From the NCBI GenBank assembly GCA_007570785.1, contig ML664161.1, positions 15,652,861 to 15,716,860 of the forward strand: a stretch of 64,000 nt of DNA, in the 5' to 3' direction. The notes beneath the pieces were generated by a model. The model searched no databases and was not told the DNA's origin. It was given only the letters and a program-made list of their open reading frames with translations. The position numbers and the translations under genes are program-made. The DNA comes from Antilocapra americana. Its lineage: Eukaryota > Chordata > Mammalia > Artiodactyla > Antilocapridae. Positions 11,792 to 23,145 of this stretch are shown here, piece by piece. The stretch's first letter is position 1; every line of letters starts with the position of its first letter.

Positions 11792-12352
11792 ATGCCAGAA
11801 AATATGGAAAATGCAGCAGTGGCCAAAGGACTGGAAAAGGTCAGTTTTCATTCCAATCCCAAAGAAAGGCAATGCCAAAGAATGCTCAAACTACCACACA
11901 ATTGCTCAAACTACTGCACAATTGCACTCATCTCACACGCTTGTAAAATAATGCTCAAAATTCTCCAAGCCAGGCTTCAACAGTACATCAACCAAGAAAT
12001 TCCAGATGTTCAAGCCGGATTTAGAAAAGACAGAGGAACCAGAGATCAAATTGCCAACATCCGTTGGATCATCAAAAAAGCAAGAAAGTTCCAGAAAAAC
12101 TTCTACTTCTGCTTTATTGACCATGCCAAAGCCTTTGATTATGTGGGTCACAACAAACTGTGGAAAATTCTTCAAGAGATGAGAATACCAGACCACCTTA
12201 CTTGCCTCCTGAGAAATCTGTATGCAAGTCATGAAGCAACAGTTAGAATTGGACATGGAACAACAGACTGGTTTCAAATAGGAAAAGGAGTATGTCAAGG
12301 CTATATATTGTCACCCTGCTTATTTAACTTTTATGCAGAGTACATCATGTGA
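11792..12352 (+). pseudogene. BovB reverse-transcriptase relic (N-terminal half)
   Basis: Open fragment of 186 codons holding the fingers and palm start of the RTE reverse transcriptase: VQAGFRKDRGTRDQIANIRW, then motif-A region FIDHAKAFDYVGHNKLW, then FQIGKGVCQGYILSPCLFN. It stops at TGA after AEYIM, just before the catalytic YADD that survives downstream in the same element. Substitutions in motif A (CVDH to YVGH) also indicate decay. Confidence 0.88.
11883..11922 (+). repeat. 20-bp tandem duplication inside BovB
   Basis: Two adjacent copies of TGCTCAAACTACCACACAAT and TGCTCAAACTACTGCACAAT, differing by two bases. Because 20 is not a multiple of three, it shifts the reverse-transcriptase frame. 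Confidence 0.9.
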
Positions 12353-13194
12353 AATGCCAGGCTGGTTGAAGCATAAGCTGGAAGCAAGACTTCAGGGAGA
12401 AATATCAATAACCTCAGATATGCAGATGACACCATCCTTATGGCAGAAAGTGAAGACGAACTAAAGAGCCTCTTAATGAAAGTCTAAGAGGAGAGTGAAA
12501 AAGTTGGTTTAAAGCTCAACATTCAAAAAACTAAGATCATGGCATCAGGGCCCATCACTTCATGGCAAATAAATGGGGAAACGAAAACAGTGACAGACTT
12601 TATTTTCTTGGGCTCCAAAATCACTGCAGATGGTGACTGCAGCCATGAAATTAAAAGACGCTTGCTATTTGGAGAAAAGCTATGACCAACCTAGACAGCA
12701 TATTAAAAAGAAGAGACATTACGTTGCTGACAAAGGTCTGTCTAGTCAAAGCTATGGTTTTTCCAGCAGTCATGTATGGGTGTGAGAGCTGGACTAAAAA
12801 GAAAGCTGAGTGCTGAAAAATTGATGCTTTTGAACTGTGGTGTTGGAGAAGACTCTTGAGAGTCCTTCAACTGCAAGGAGATCCAACGAGTCCATCCTAA
12901 AGAAAATCAGTCCTGAATATTCATTGGCAGGACTGATGCTGAAGCTGAAACTCCAATACTTTGGCCCCCTGTTGGGAAGAACTGACTCATTGGAAAAGTC
13001 CCTGATGAAGATTGAAGGTAGGAGAAGGGCTGACAAAGGATGATATGCTTGTATGGCATCACTGACTTGATGGACATGCGTTTGAGTAAGCTCCAGGCAT
13101 TGCTGATGGACTGGGAAGCCTAGTGTGCTGCAGTCCATGGGGTCACAAAGAGTTGAAAACAACTGAGTAACTGAACTAAGTTATAAACTGTATT

Positions 13195-13350
13195 GTGGGA
13201 GAAAGCTGCTGCCTGAAGCCCATTTTACAAATAAAAAAACTGAGGTTCTCAGAGGTCAAATATCATAGCCACAAATTAACAATGGTGGAGCCAGTAATCA
13301 GACACAACAGATCTCTCTGAACCCAACATTTCCCCTCTTTTCATGGTTGG
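13195..13350 (-). repeat. MIR SINE
   Basis: Antisense MIR core: CCCATTTTACAAATAAAAAA, CTGAGGTTCTCAGAGGTCAA and a degenerate ACAGCTAGTAAG region. Confidence 0.7.
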
Positions 13351-13732
13351 AAGTTAACATATATTCATTGTACAGTTCCAACACCAAGTGTGTTAGTTAC
13401 CTAGGGTTGCTGTAACAAATTACCACAAACTTGGTGGCTTATAACCTGGAAACTTATTCTCTCACAGTTCTTTAAAACAGGTATCTAAAATCAAGATGTC
13501 AGAAGGATTGATTCCTTAGAGGGAGAATTTATTCCATGCTTCTCTCCTAGGTTGTGGGAGGTATAGGCAATTCTTGGTAATCCTTGACTTGTAGGGACAT
13601 CATTCCTATTTCTGCTTCCATCTTCACATGGCCTTCATGTTTCTCCTTTGTGTCTGTGTATCCTAAATCCCCCTTCCCTTCTCTTATAAGAAAATCAGTC
13701 ACTGATTTAGGACCCACTCTATCTATCCAGGC

Positions 13733-14037
13733 TTCCCTGATAGCTCAGTTGGCAAAGAATCTGCCTGCTGTGCAGGAGCTCCTGGGTCAGGAAGATCTGC
13801 TGGAGAAGGGAAAGGCTACCCATTCCAGTATTCTTGGGCTTCCCTTATGGCTCAGTTGGTAAAGAATCCACCTGCAATGCAGGAGACATGGATTCAATCC
13901 CTGGATTGGGAAGATCCCCTGAAGAAGGGAAAAACTACCCTCTCCAGTACTTTGACCTAGAGAATTCCATGGACTGTAGAGTCCATGGAGTCGCAAAGAG
14001 TTGGACATGACTGATCGACCTTCACTTCACTTCTTTC
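13733..14037 (+). repeat. Bov-tA dimer (two SINE units head to tail)
   Basis: A 3'-truncated unit (GGCTTCCCTGATAGCTCAG to CCAGTATTCTT near 13836) runs directly into a complete unit starting GGGCTTCCCTTATGGCTCAG at about 13837 and ending at GACATGACTGATCGACC. Confidence 0.88.
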
Positions 14038-14069
14038 AATGCAGGATTATCTCATCTCAAGAACCTTAA

Positions 14070-14404
14070 CTTGGACTTCCCTGGTGGTCCAGTGGTTAAG
14101 AATCCACCTACCAATGCCGGGGACATGGATTCAACTGGCCTGGGAAGATTCCACATGCCGCGGAGCAACTAAAGCTGTATGCCACAACTACTGAGCCTGT
14201 GCTCTAGAGCCTGTGAGCCACAAGGACTGAAACCTGCAAGAACTAGAGCCTGCACTCTGCAACCAGAGAAGCCAGCACAGTAAGAAGCCCACACAACACA
14301 ACTAGAGAGTAGCCCCACCTCACCACAGCTAGAGAACATCCATGCACAGCACATAAGACCCCATGCAGCCAAAAATAAATAAATTTTAAAAGAACGTTTT
14401 AAAA
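14070..14404 (+). repeat. CHR-type SINE, full length, with 11-bp target duplication
   Basis: Starts CTTGGACTTCCCTGGTGGTC and runs through CATGCCGCGGAGCAACTAA to CCAAAAATAAATAAATT. It is flanked by perfect repeats AAGAACCTTAA at 14059-14069 and 14405-14415, and inserted in the MLT1 LTR. Confidence 0.93.
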
Positions 14405-14520
14405 AAGAACCTTAATTACATCTGAAGAGATCCTATTTGAAATAAGGTTACATTGACAGGTACCTGAGGTTACAACTTGGATTTATCCTTTGTGGGGACA
14501 TTATTCAGCTCATTATACAA

Positions 14521-15255
14521 AGCACATTGTTTACAAGCCTGTTCTAGCTTTTGCTTCTCCGCTGGAGGTCTCAAGTTATTCCAGGGGTTTGGGAAGAATT
14601 TTTGAGCATGTGCACAGCCTTTGGCATGCAGGCCATCTTCCAGATAGCCAGGAATAAGTGGAAGTTTACAAAGACCCATTGTGACTGCCTCATTCCCTTT
14701 ATCCCCCTGGTATATTTCTTACAAGCCTGTTGGTTTCAGGCTAGCTGCATTGTTAGCCTTCCCCGTTTATTTGCCATTTCTAACAATAATTGAGGGTATG
14801 CGGTTTCCCACCCTCCTCTCCAAATCAAGTTGGCCTCCTGTAGTAGCAAAGCTTCCCTTTTTCTTGTTCTGTTCCACCCTGACCAAACTATCACATGATA
14901 GAACTGAGGGAGATAGAATGGAAGTGCATGCATGTGCCTACTAAGTCTCTTCAGTTGCCTGTAGATTGAAGTCAGCCAGGCTGCTCTGTCCATGGGATTC
15001 TCCAGGTAAGAATACTAGAATGGGTTGACATGCCCTCCTCCAGGGGATCTTCCTGATGTAGGGCTCAAACCTGCATCTCTTATGTCTCCTGCATTGGCAG
15101 GTGGGTTCTTTACCATTAGCACCACCTGAGAAGCCCAGAATGGAAGTAGCCCAGGTTAACACAACATGGACTCATTGCTTGTACCTGAGGTTCGCAGTTC
15201 TCATAAAATAAACACTTTTCAATTTGTTGTATGCCCTAAGTCAATTTCCAGACCT
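14521..15255 (+). repeat. Possible LTR, split by a SINE
   Basis: Sequence on both sides of the SINE at 14926-15136 reads as one unit once the SINE is removed. It ends in CATAAAATAAACACTTTTCA, which looks like an LTR polyadenylation region. I do not recognise the family, so this is tentative. Confidence 0.25.
14926..15136 (-). repeat. Bov-tA SINE with 11-bp target duplication
   Basis: Antisense Bov-tA from the GCATGCATGTGCCTACTAAG tail to the GTGGTGCTAATGG-type head. Perfect repeats AGAATGGAAGT at 14915-14925 and 15137-15147. Confidence 0.92.
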
Positions 15256-15373
15256 CTGAAATGGTTGCTTTGGGTACTGTTATCCAGTTTATCATTGCTT
15301 TATTGAAAGAAGATTTGCTACGGTCCTCACTGTCATTCAAATCTCTTTTTTCACTCCAATTTCTTGCTATTAA

Positions 15374-15374
<1 letters not shown>

Positions 15375-15416
<42 letters not shown>
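15375..15416 (+). repeat. (CA)21 microsatellite
   Basis: 42 uninterrupted bases of CA, the longest pure dinucleotide run in the window. Confidence 0.99.
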
Positions 15417-15419
<3 letters not shown>

Positions 15420-16585
15420 CCATTGCCACATTGCTACTGTACCCTCAGTAGTAAAAGGAGAGAAGCAGAGAAGTCTTCAGAAATATACTTTCTGCACAGT
15501 AGGGATGGGCTTGGATGGAGTGGAAATTGACAACGATTTAGTTTCTTTTTCCCTGCAAGCATAGTTTACATTGTTTACATCTCTCAATATCTCAATAGTA
15601 AAAGAAAGGGTATTATTGCCTAAGCTTACATTTTACAGAGTAAAAGGAAGAGTTCAAGACCTAGATAAAATAATCCATCCATCAAGATGCAAATTGCTAC
15701 AGCAATTACAGATTACTCTGTATACACACTCAAAATATTCTCATGTATTATCATTGTCCAGGGAACATATCAAGTCACTTTAAATATTTATGAAGGTTTT
15801 TTACTTTATAAATCTATAAACCTATTATTATTATGAAGTTTCCATAGCTCTTCTTTCTAGGACTAGGAAGCCAAATCATTGAAAACCACTCTTTTTTATA
15901 GTAGAGTTCAGTTAAAAGGTGGTTTTTGTAATCATTCATTATTGATTTTGGAGCTATTAAGATACAAAGTAACTCTATTGTTCCAAAGTAACTACCTACT
16001 CTATTCTTTCACCTGTGCATGCCCATAAACATGGCTACAAACTGGTAATTTCTGTTACTGAGGTTTTATTTAGCTCTAATTATATGTTTATAAATATTGA
16101 GCTGATAATTTAAAACAACATATTTTACATTAAAATATGAGTACATGCTTTAAAAAAAAGGTCTAGTTACCAAACCTAATAATGTCTGCCCTTTTTATAA
16201 AGGGCAAGAAATCTCCAGTATGCTGCTGTCCCACTTGTCCCTGTAGTTTCCTAACACTGAGACCCAGTCAGCTGCTATCAGTCATTTCACTTGCATTATT
16301 TTTCTTGTTGTGGCACAGAAATATTTTTGTAAATGTCTTTATTTAAAATGGGAAGGAAAAATAGAAACTAAGAAGGTTAAAAGATATTTACCCAGTTCTC
16401 ATCTCTTAATGTCCTCTGTCTAGCCCCATAAGCATTTGAATTTCTGATCTTCCCTTTTTGTTCCTAGATTAAAACCAAATAATCTCTTGTAAAAAAAATA
16501 ATTCAAGATTGTGGGGTTCTTGCTTATCAGGTTGGCCTATGCCAGAAGATAGTACAGAAGCTGTCCAAAAATCAAAATTGATTGC
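15417..16585. other. Unassigned intergenic stretch
   Basis: 1.2 kb, AT-rich, no recent SINE and no gene recognised. Confidence 0.35.
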
Positions 16586-16832
16586 GTAATATAGTGGTTG
16601 CATGCCTAGATCCTAGAATCAGATTACTTGAATTCAAATCCTGGCTTTGCTACTATGGATGTGGTGATCTCAGGCAAATTATTTAACATCTCTGAGATTC
16701 AATTGTCCTGCCTATAAAATGGAGATAATAAAAGCATCCACCTTGTAAGGTCATCTGAGGGTGAAATTAAGTGCTGAGCACTGTGCCTGGTAAGTAGTAA
16801 ATGCTGTATACATGTTTGCTGTTATTATTATA
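16586..16832 (+). repeat. MIR SINE, nearly complete
   Basis: Sense MIR: AGTGGTTGCATGCCTAGATC, TTCAAATCCTGGCTTTGCTA, AAATTATTTAACATCTCTGA, CTATAAAATGGAGATAATAA and GTGCTGAGCACTGTGCCTGG. Confidence 0.9.
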
Positions 16833-18937
16833 AAAAAACAACCACCCCTATAAACACTCCCACACTGTTCACTGTCAAAGTGAACAATCATGTTCTGTAA
16901 AACTAAACCATCTCTAGGATACGTGTAAACATTTTTATGAAATTATATCTACACAATTAAAATTAAATAGAGAACAAAGCAATTATCTAATAAATTGAAC
17001 TAATGGAGACAGTTCATTTGCCTCAGTAATTAAGGTCCTAATTTTTTTTAACCTTCCAAAGCAGCTAGTAGAGCTTGGGTCCTGAAACGTCTAAATAGCT
17101 ATATAAACTCTCCAAATTACTCACTTTTCCTATGTATTCCTAGCTTTTTTTAAGTAGCTTGTTTAAAAATAACAATTATGTCTTCAACAAAAGTTCCCCT
17201 TATGGTTCTCTGAATATTGATGCCCCATCTAACTACAAGTTCTCTGAGCTCTCTACTCTACCTCTGACTACTTCCTTTCCAAAAGGAGATGTTTGCACCT
17301 CAACTTCCTTCCCGTTGTCTCCAAAAACCTCTGCTTGAATGGCTGGAAATGAATGGCAATCCAAGACAAGGAAAGGAAAGAAAATTAAAATGTACCTAAT
17401 TCAAAAGAATATACAAAGCATCATTTATAAATTTTACAAAAATAGACCAAAGACAGCTACTAGATTCAATGCATAATGAAATATGCATTCCATTAAGGTG
17501 GTAAGGAGGAAATACAGGGCAAGAATATCATTGATCAACTCACAGTGAGTCTTAATCATCTATCCTGGAAGCAATCTATTCCCTGAAACACTGCCCAGCA
17601 AGACAGGGAGATCCCTGCACTTCAGCCCTACCTGGAACGCGAAAACTGTACTCCCAGGGAGGACTCATACTAGACCATTCTGGTTTCCAAAGGCTCTACT
17701 TTCAACTCCAGGGTAGTTTATGATGTCTGCTGGAGACTCCCAGGGCAAAATTAGACATTATGTTGGTGGATTTGATCAACCTAGTCAAAATAGCTACATC
17801 AAAACTTAAAGTTCTATTTTTTTTAATTATCAACTAATGTGTGCTACAAACATTCCTCATCTTCACTTCAATCCTGGAGCTCAGGGATAGAAGGTCAGCT
17901 TCAAGAATGATACATCTCACATGACAAGGAAATTTTTTTCCTTGCAAGTTTAATAGTTCTTAGAAAATGCCCAGTTTTGAATATCAAGCTTCCATAGAAA
18001 TAGAGAGGATGCTACAAAAAGCCAGTTTCAAATGGGGCCACTGAAGAAGACATTAATAAAACAGTGAACATCGGGTTCTGGCTACACAGTAAGTATTTTA
18101 AAAGTTCAGGGATCAAATCTGGGGCTAACTTTTCCTACCCCATCTTGTCTAGCAGCTCCTCCCTGCTTTCAAACTCACTTTGTCTTCATTAAATTTATTA
18201 TTTCATAAAGCTGAATTAGAGCACTGACAGGTGAAGCAATTCGGACACCTGGAAAAGAGACAAAATTAATTTGTTTGCAAAGTGTTCGCTTAGAGAATCA
18301 AACTACACAAAACACTATAAACACAAACAAACAATATAAGAGCCCTTTGTATTTGGGGACTAATGTAAGCTTTGGACCAAGCAAGACTGAGGGCAAAGAA
18401 CAGTGGCCTACAAATTTGAAAACTGGGCTATAATCCGGAACATTCACACAACACACACTGCCTGTGTAACACTGCACAGAACTCTGCTCCTATCTGACAT
18501 CAGTAAGTGAAGTGACCACATTAGACTGAAAAGTTCTGTTATAGCTCTGACTAGAACTTAATGCAAAGAATACCAAAGACTTTCAAAATGTTCATTGCCT
18601 TGTATTCCATAATGGTATGGTCTAAATTATTAGGAAATTCCTGAGTTTTTCAGTTCAGTGGAGTTTGTTAAAACAGGCTTTGTCCAGGACCTTAAACTGA
18701 GCCTTTTAATATACACAGAATGTTCAATAAAAAATCAGTTAGTATAAAGTAGAATTAAACATGGAAACTTCCTGGGGTATAATCTGAGAAAGTAGATGGT
18801 ATGTTTAAAACTACAAATATCCCCCAGAAAATGATACACAATTCTGCATTTTGCATACAATTTTAGAAGACCTTTAGAAAGTTCTGGGGAAAACTGGAAT
18901 CTGAACATGAGAAGTTCAGGGGGTGTGGAGGAGGGTG
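16833..18937. other. Unassigned intergenic stretch (2.1 kb)
   Basis: No SINE, LINE or gene recognised. A small perfect 8-bp hairpin (TGTTCACT/AGTGAACA, loop of 5) sits at 16866-16886. Absence of young repeats is mild evidence of older unique DNA only. Confidence 0.35.
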
Positions 18938-19104
18938 ACCTACCTGCAATGCAGGAGACCTGGGTTCGATTCCTGGGTTGGGAAGATGCCCTGAAGAAGG
19001 GAAAGGCTACCCGCTGCAGTATTCTGGCCTGGAGAATTCCACAGACTGTATAGTCCTGGAGGTCACAAAGAGTCGGACATGACTGAGCGACTTTCACTTT
19101 CACA
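18938..19104 (+). repeat. Bov-tA SINE, 5'-truncated
   Basis: Starts within the tRNA-related part (CTACCTGCAATGCAGGAGAC) and runs to GACATGACTGAGCGACTTTC. Confidence 0.9.
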
Positions 19105-19165
19105 AACCAATGTGCGCGAAGGGTATTTATGTGTGATACTTTGCTTAAAATCTAAACGCATTGTA

Positions 19166-19400
19166 ATTGCAGCTACTTCAGTGGCTCAGACGGTAAAGAA
19201 TCTGCCTGCAATGAGGGAGACCCTGGTTCGATCCAGTTTCAGTCCTGGGTCAGGAAGATCCCCAAGAAGGGAATGGCTACCCACGCTAGTATTCTTGCCA
19301 GGAGAATTTCATGGACAGAGGAGCCTAGCGAACTATAGTCCAGGGGGTCGCAAAGAGTTAGATATGATTGAGCAACGAACACTTTCACATTTTCACTATA
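19166..19400 (+). repeat. Bov-tA SINE
   Basis: CAGTGGCTCAGACGGTAAAG head, with a small duplication around GGTTCGATCCAGTTTCAGTCC, and GAGCAACGAACACTTTCAC tail. It lies about 60 bp from the previous copy, in the same orientation. Confidence 0.9.
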
Positions 19401-20579
19401 ATATAAAAAGCTTATTATTACTAATCTTCAGATAGAAAACAAATGCAGCATTTTTAGTCACATTAAAGCTTTTGAAAACATTAACAGAATATTTTTATTC
19501 ATCCATTCTGAAGAGGAAATGCTGTTCATTTTCATTCAAAGACAGATTTCCTTTTCATTCTGAAGAAAAATTCGACAAAAGGCATGATGAGATGCCCTCT
19601 TCTGTTTCTAAGCAGTTAGTGCAGGGTTATTGAATCCTTTCATATTAAACTGTGAACACAGCAGGATTTTAAAATCCTAAAGTACTCTATTGACCTCCAG
19701 ACACTGGAATATCTCCTTATGCAACAGAAGTTCCTCTTTGCCAATTAAAAAGTCCTCAGTCCTCTCTGTGTGTCATAGCACACCCTGTTCCTGGCTGAGG
19801 AAAATAAAATTAACCTTGGGCAGGCGGTCTTGTGTCTGATTTCCCTGGGTGAGTGAATGAGCTCACCAAATGTATAAATAATGTGCCCAGGTCCCCTAGT
19901 TGCTCGGGTTTTTTGATATTTATTGCCTAGAGCCTTGAGCACAATTCCAAACTGTTAATGTGTTAAATATTTTCACCAGGGCTTGATTCCGGTTGCTGAA
20001 AAACCAATAAGATAACAGTAAACCCAGGAGGACAGCCCAAACTTCCTGTTCTTTCTTGGCAGAGCTTTGCTGTGCAACTTGCAAAGTTTGACAAATGTGC
20101 AAAGAACCAAATGTAAAAGGACAGTTCCGAGATCCACATCGAGGTGCTTGGAGCACGGTTGTTTGAGTGCAACTACTTCTGGGCCACTGCCAGTAGCATC
20201 TGGGCAGGAAGGAAATGCAAATTAAAAGGGAAAATTAGGCCATTTTAGAGCAAAGTCATTTTTCAGCAAAAGCTCAGTGCTAACACTAAAGAATAAAGAA
20301 GGTATTATGTAGTTTTAAATTGAAGTAATTAATTCTTTTCCTGGGTTCTTCTAAACTGCTTCTTTTCCTCTTCGCTGGAGGCCCTAAGGGGTTTTGATAA
20401 GGGAGGTGGCTGTTCTCATCCTTGGTACTTCATGTATCTTTTCATCTCCTTCAACTACAGAAAGGGAGTTTGTCCTTATAAAAGATGTGTAACCTTTGCT
20501 GAATTCAAAGTTATCTGCCTTTTTTTGTTATTTTTTAGTCATTTTCAAAACTGAACAAATAACTCTAATCTAGAAAATT
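19401..20579. other. Unassigned, repeat-free intergenic stretch
   Basis: About 1.2 kb with no recognisable repeat. The part 19740-20290 has more balanced base composition than its surroundings and contains words such as CAATAAGATAACAG and ACTTCCTG. A conserved non-coding element is possible but unsupported without alignment. Confidence 0.35.
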
Positions 20580-20940
20580 AGACTTTGGAGTCATCAGTGA
20601 ATTTTAGACCTGTCTTTACTATTTACCAGCCCCTTGAACTTGAGATTCCTCCACCATAAGATTAAGAAATAGATCTGTTTCCTGTTACACTGTCAAGTGT
20701 CCATTAAGATGAAATGAGATTATATATGGAAATGTCCTTAACACTATTCTTTGCCCTTTATATTTATTATCTCATTTAACCCTCACAGCAGCTTTACAAA
20801 GTAAAGACTATTTTATCCCTATATTACAGATAAAAGCTAACAGAGAAATTAAGTGATTTGTCTAAGACCTCCCAGCTACTAATATCAGAATTTCAGACCC
20901 TCAGACCCAGGTAGTCTGATTCTAGAGCTCAGACTTCTTA
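20580..20940. repeat. Two MIR SINEs in opposite orientation
   Basis: 20580-20745 reads as a weak sense MIR (GACTTTGGAGTCATC, CCTTGAACTTGAGATTCCTC). 20750-20940 is a clearer antisense MIR (TTATTATCTCATTTAACCCT, CCCTATATTACAGATAAAAG, CAGACCCAGGTAGTCTGATT). Confidence 0.65.
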
Positions 20941-21082
20941 CAACCATGCATACCACCCTCCAGGACGGATGTCAAGTGTCGTCTTTCATTCATTTATTCA
21001 TCAGATATTTACTGAATGTCTACTATATGCCACACACTCTTTATCACTGAAAAAAAATTATCAAATCAATTTTTTTTTTTTA

Positions 21083-21290
21083 GGGTTTCCCTGATGGATC
21101 AGATGGTAAAGAGTCTGCAGGAGACCCAAGTTCGATCCCTGAGTCAGGAAGATTCCTGGAGAAGGAAATTGCAACCCATTCCAGTATTCTCACCTGGAGA
21201 ATCCCATGGACAGAGGAGCCTGGTGGGCTCTAGTCCATGGGGTCACAAAGCACTGGACATAACTGAGCAACTAACACACACTCACACACA
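21083..21290 (+). repeat. Bov-tA SINE
   Basis: GGGTTTCCCTGATGGATCAG head to CATAACTGAGCAACTAACAC tail. It carries a small internal deletion in the CTGCCTGCAATGC region. Confidence 0.92.
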
Positions 21291-22129
21291 CTTGCATACA
21301 CAATGAGATTTTTATTACTTTTCATTTTTACTTTCTTCACCCTAAAGGAAATGAACAAAACACAATATAAGAAGAAAAGACCTCCTCATGAGACCTTTAT
21401 TCAAAATAGACTCATAGAACTTTAAGATGCTACAGTTCAGAGGCAAGGACCCCTCTGTGATGCAGACTCAGTGACTGCTGATAAGAGGAGCTGGGGTCGG
21501 GGAGGCGATGATGCATGGCAGACGGTGCCCCACCCACAGCAGGTGCAGGGGAGGAAAGGCCACAAAAGAACAGGCAAGCTAAATCAGAATCAGGATTTCC
21601 TGTTCACTGAACAGCAGAATCACTAAACAGCAAACCTCAAAGCTTGAAACATCTGATCTTGAGCCTACTTCACCTGGCTGCTGTAAGATCCGGGGAGAAA
21701 AATCGATCTGTGAACACACTAGCTGGATGAAAAGTGCTCTACAGTGTTAGATGTAATGTAAAGTTACCAGGCAACTTGTAATGAGTGACCTCCACCTCAG
21801 CAAGAACTCCAAAATTTGTAGCTTTATACAGGAGACATATAGTATTTAATTTTTAAAATTAGGGAAAGGAAATTTAAATTTCCTTTCAAATTCAAATCCC
21901 AGAATTCATTGATATTTGCAATCATCTAGAAAAAAATTATCATTAGGAAAACCATAACTAATAGTTTGAACACCCATAAGTCTTTCTCTTCCAACATAAT
22001 TAAGAACTTCAAATAAGTTTAACTTTATTAATCACCTGACCCTGTAGTAAGTTATCATTCCTGTTATTTACTCTGCTTTTAAGAAAGTGAAAATTTTAAT
22101 GAAATAAGATTAAATAGGATTTTGATACT
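21291..22129. other. Unassigned intergenic stretch
   Basis: No gene or clear repeat recognised. Confidence 0.35.
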
Positions 22130-22319
22130 CTGTGCATGCTTAGTCACTTCAGTTGGTCAGTCTCTTTGCAACCCTATGGACTGTAGCAGCCCACCAGGCT
22201 CCTCTGACCAAGGGATTCTCCAGGCAAGAGTACCGGAGCGGGTTGCCATTTTCTCCTCCAGGGAATCTTCATGACCCAGAGATCGAACCCATATCTCTTT
22301 ATGTCTCCTGCATTGGCAA
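22130..22319 (-). repeat. Bov-tA SINE
   Basis: Antisense copy: GTGCATGCTTAGTCACTTCA tail, GGGATTCTCCAGGCAAGAGT core, then truncated in the head at CTGCATTGGCAA. It sits at the left edge of an LTR. Confidence 0.9.
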
Positions 22320-23145
22320 TAAGAAATATATGTATTTGGATTTCGTCTCTGATACTAGACTAGCACAGAGCTCCTAAAACCCTTGTATTATAATTTCTTG
22401 AGTGGTTGGGGTGAGAGGAGTGTCTTTTGCTATACATCATAAGTCAGTTTCAACCCCACCTGAATTTATGAGGTGACTCTCAGTGGACTATTAGTTTCGG
22501 GATGGGGTGGTTGCCAGAGTAACCAGGCTGGTTACTGGTTAGAAGGTTGGAACTTTCAGCTCCACCCTGACCTCCAAGACAAAGAGAGGAGCTGGAAACT
22601 AGTTAATTACCAAATGGCTAATGATTTAATCAATCATGCCTACATAATGGAACCTCCATAGAAACCCTAAACGACAGCATTTAGAGAGCTTTTGGTTTGG
22701 TGCATGCATCCCTGTTCCAGAAAGGTGGCATACCCTAATTCCATGGGGACAGAAACTCCTGTATCCTTTCCAGACTCATGCTATGGTACCTCTACATCCA
22801 GCTGTTCATTTGCATCGTTTATGATACCCTTTATAAAAAACCAGTAATGGTAGTAAAGTGTTTTCCTTAGTCCTGTGAGCTATTATAGCAAATGATCAAA
22901 CCTGAGGAGGGGTTCAGGGGAGCCTCAGATTTGTAGCCAAGTCATAGAGAAGAGTGGTTTACCTGGGGACCCACTACCTGCTTTTGAAGTGAAGGGCTGT
23001 CTTATGGGACTGAGTCCTTAACCTAACTCTGGGGGTCTCTAACTCTGGGTAGTTATTGTCAAATTGAATTAAAATGTAGGACAGCCCCATTGGAGTCCAC
23101 AGAGAATTGAAGAATTGCTTGATTTGGAAAACCTAAACATCTGGT
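22320..23145 (+). repeat. Ancient ERVL-type LTR, copy 2
   Basis: Same family as the minus-strand copy at 45-872. Shared order of blocks: AAGAAATATATGTATTTGG start, AATCAATCATGCCTACATAA, a TATA/poly(A)-like CCTTTATAAAAAACCAGTAA, TCCTGTGAGCTATTATAGCA and TTGTAGCCAAG. No proviral genes are present. Confidence 0.65.

Larger units (their letters stand above)
9140..13178 (+). mobile_element. BovB (RTE-type) LINE, near full length, inactive
   Basis: About 4 kb carrying all parts of a long BovB in order. The 5' leader starts near GCAAGATGGCAGAGTAGAAG (9151) and has two related ~230-bp modules (from about 9366 and 9596). An apurinic-type endonuclease region follows (10380-11000, with GDWNAKVG), then a linker, the reverse transcriptase (about 11640-12700, with YADD encoded at about 12418-12430) and the conserved 3' tail ending near 13178. 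Multiple stops and frameshifts break the frame, for example after SPDGQY at 10972, after AEYIM at 12350, and a 20-base tandem duplication at 11883-11922. It supplies the enzyme class thought to mobilise Bov-tA SINEs, whose 3' ends share its tail, but this copy cannot encode a working protein. Confidence 0.92.
13395..14520 (-). repeat. MLT1-type (ERVL-MaLR) LTR, interrupted by SINEs
   Basis: Antisense MLT1: TTAGTTACCTAGGGTTGCTG and CACAAACTTGGTGGCTTATA at the left, then ATCTTCACATGGCCTTC, and after the insertions GAAATAAGGTTACATTGACA and GTGGGGACATTATTCAGCTC at the right. It is split by Bov-tA units at about 13733-14037 and by a CHR SINE at 14070-14404. Confidence 0.8.

Noticed and set aside
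13739..13790. tRNA gene suggested by tRNA-Glu-like A and B boxes
   Set aside because: The tRNA-like sequence is the head of a Bov-tA SINE and the same holds for all similar hits. None has an intact cloverleaf with its own terminator.
16866..16886. Perfect 8-bp hairpin TGTTCACT/AGTGAACA
   Set aside because: Too short for a miRNA or structured RNA, and expected by chance in 64 kb.
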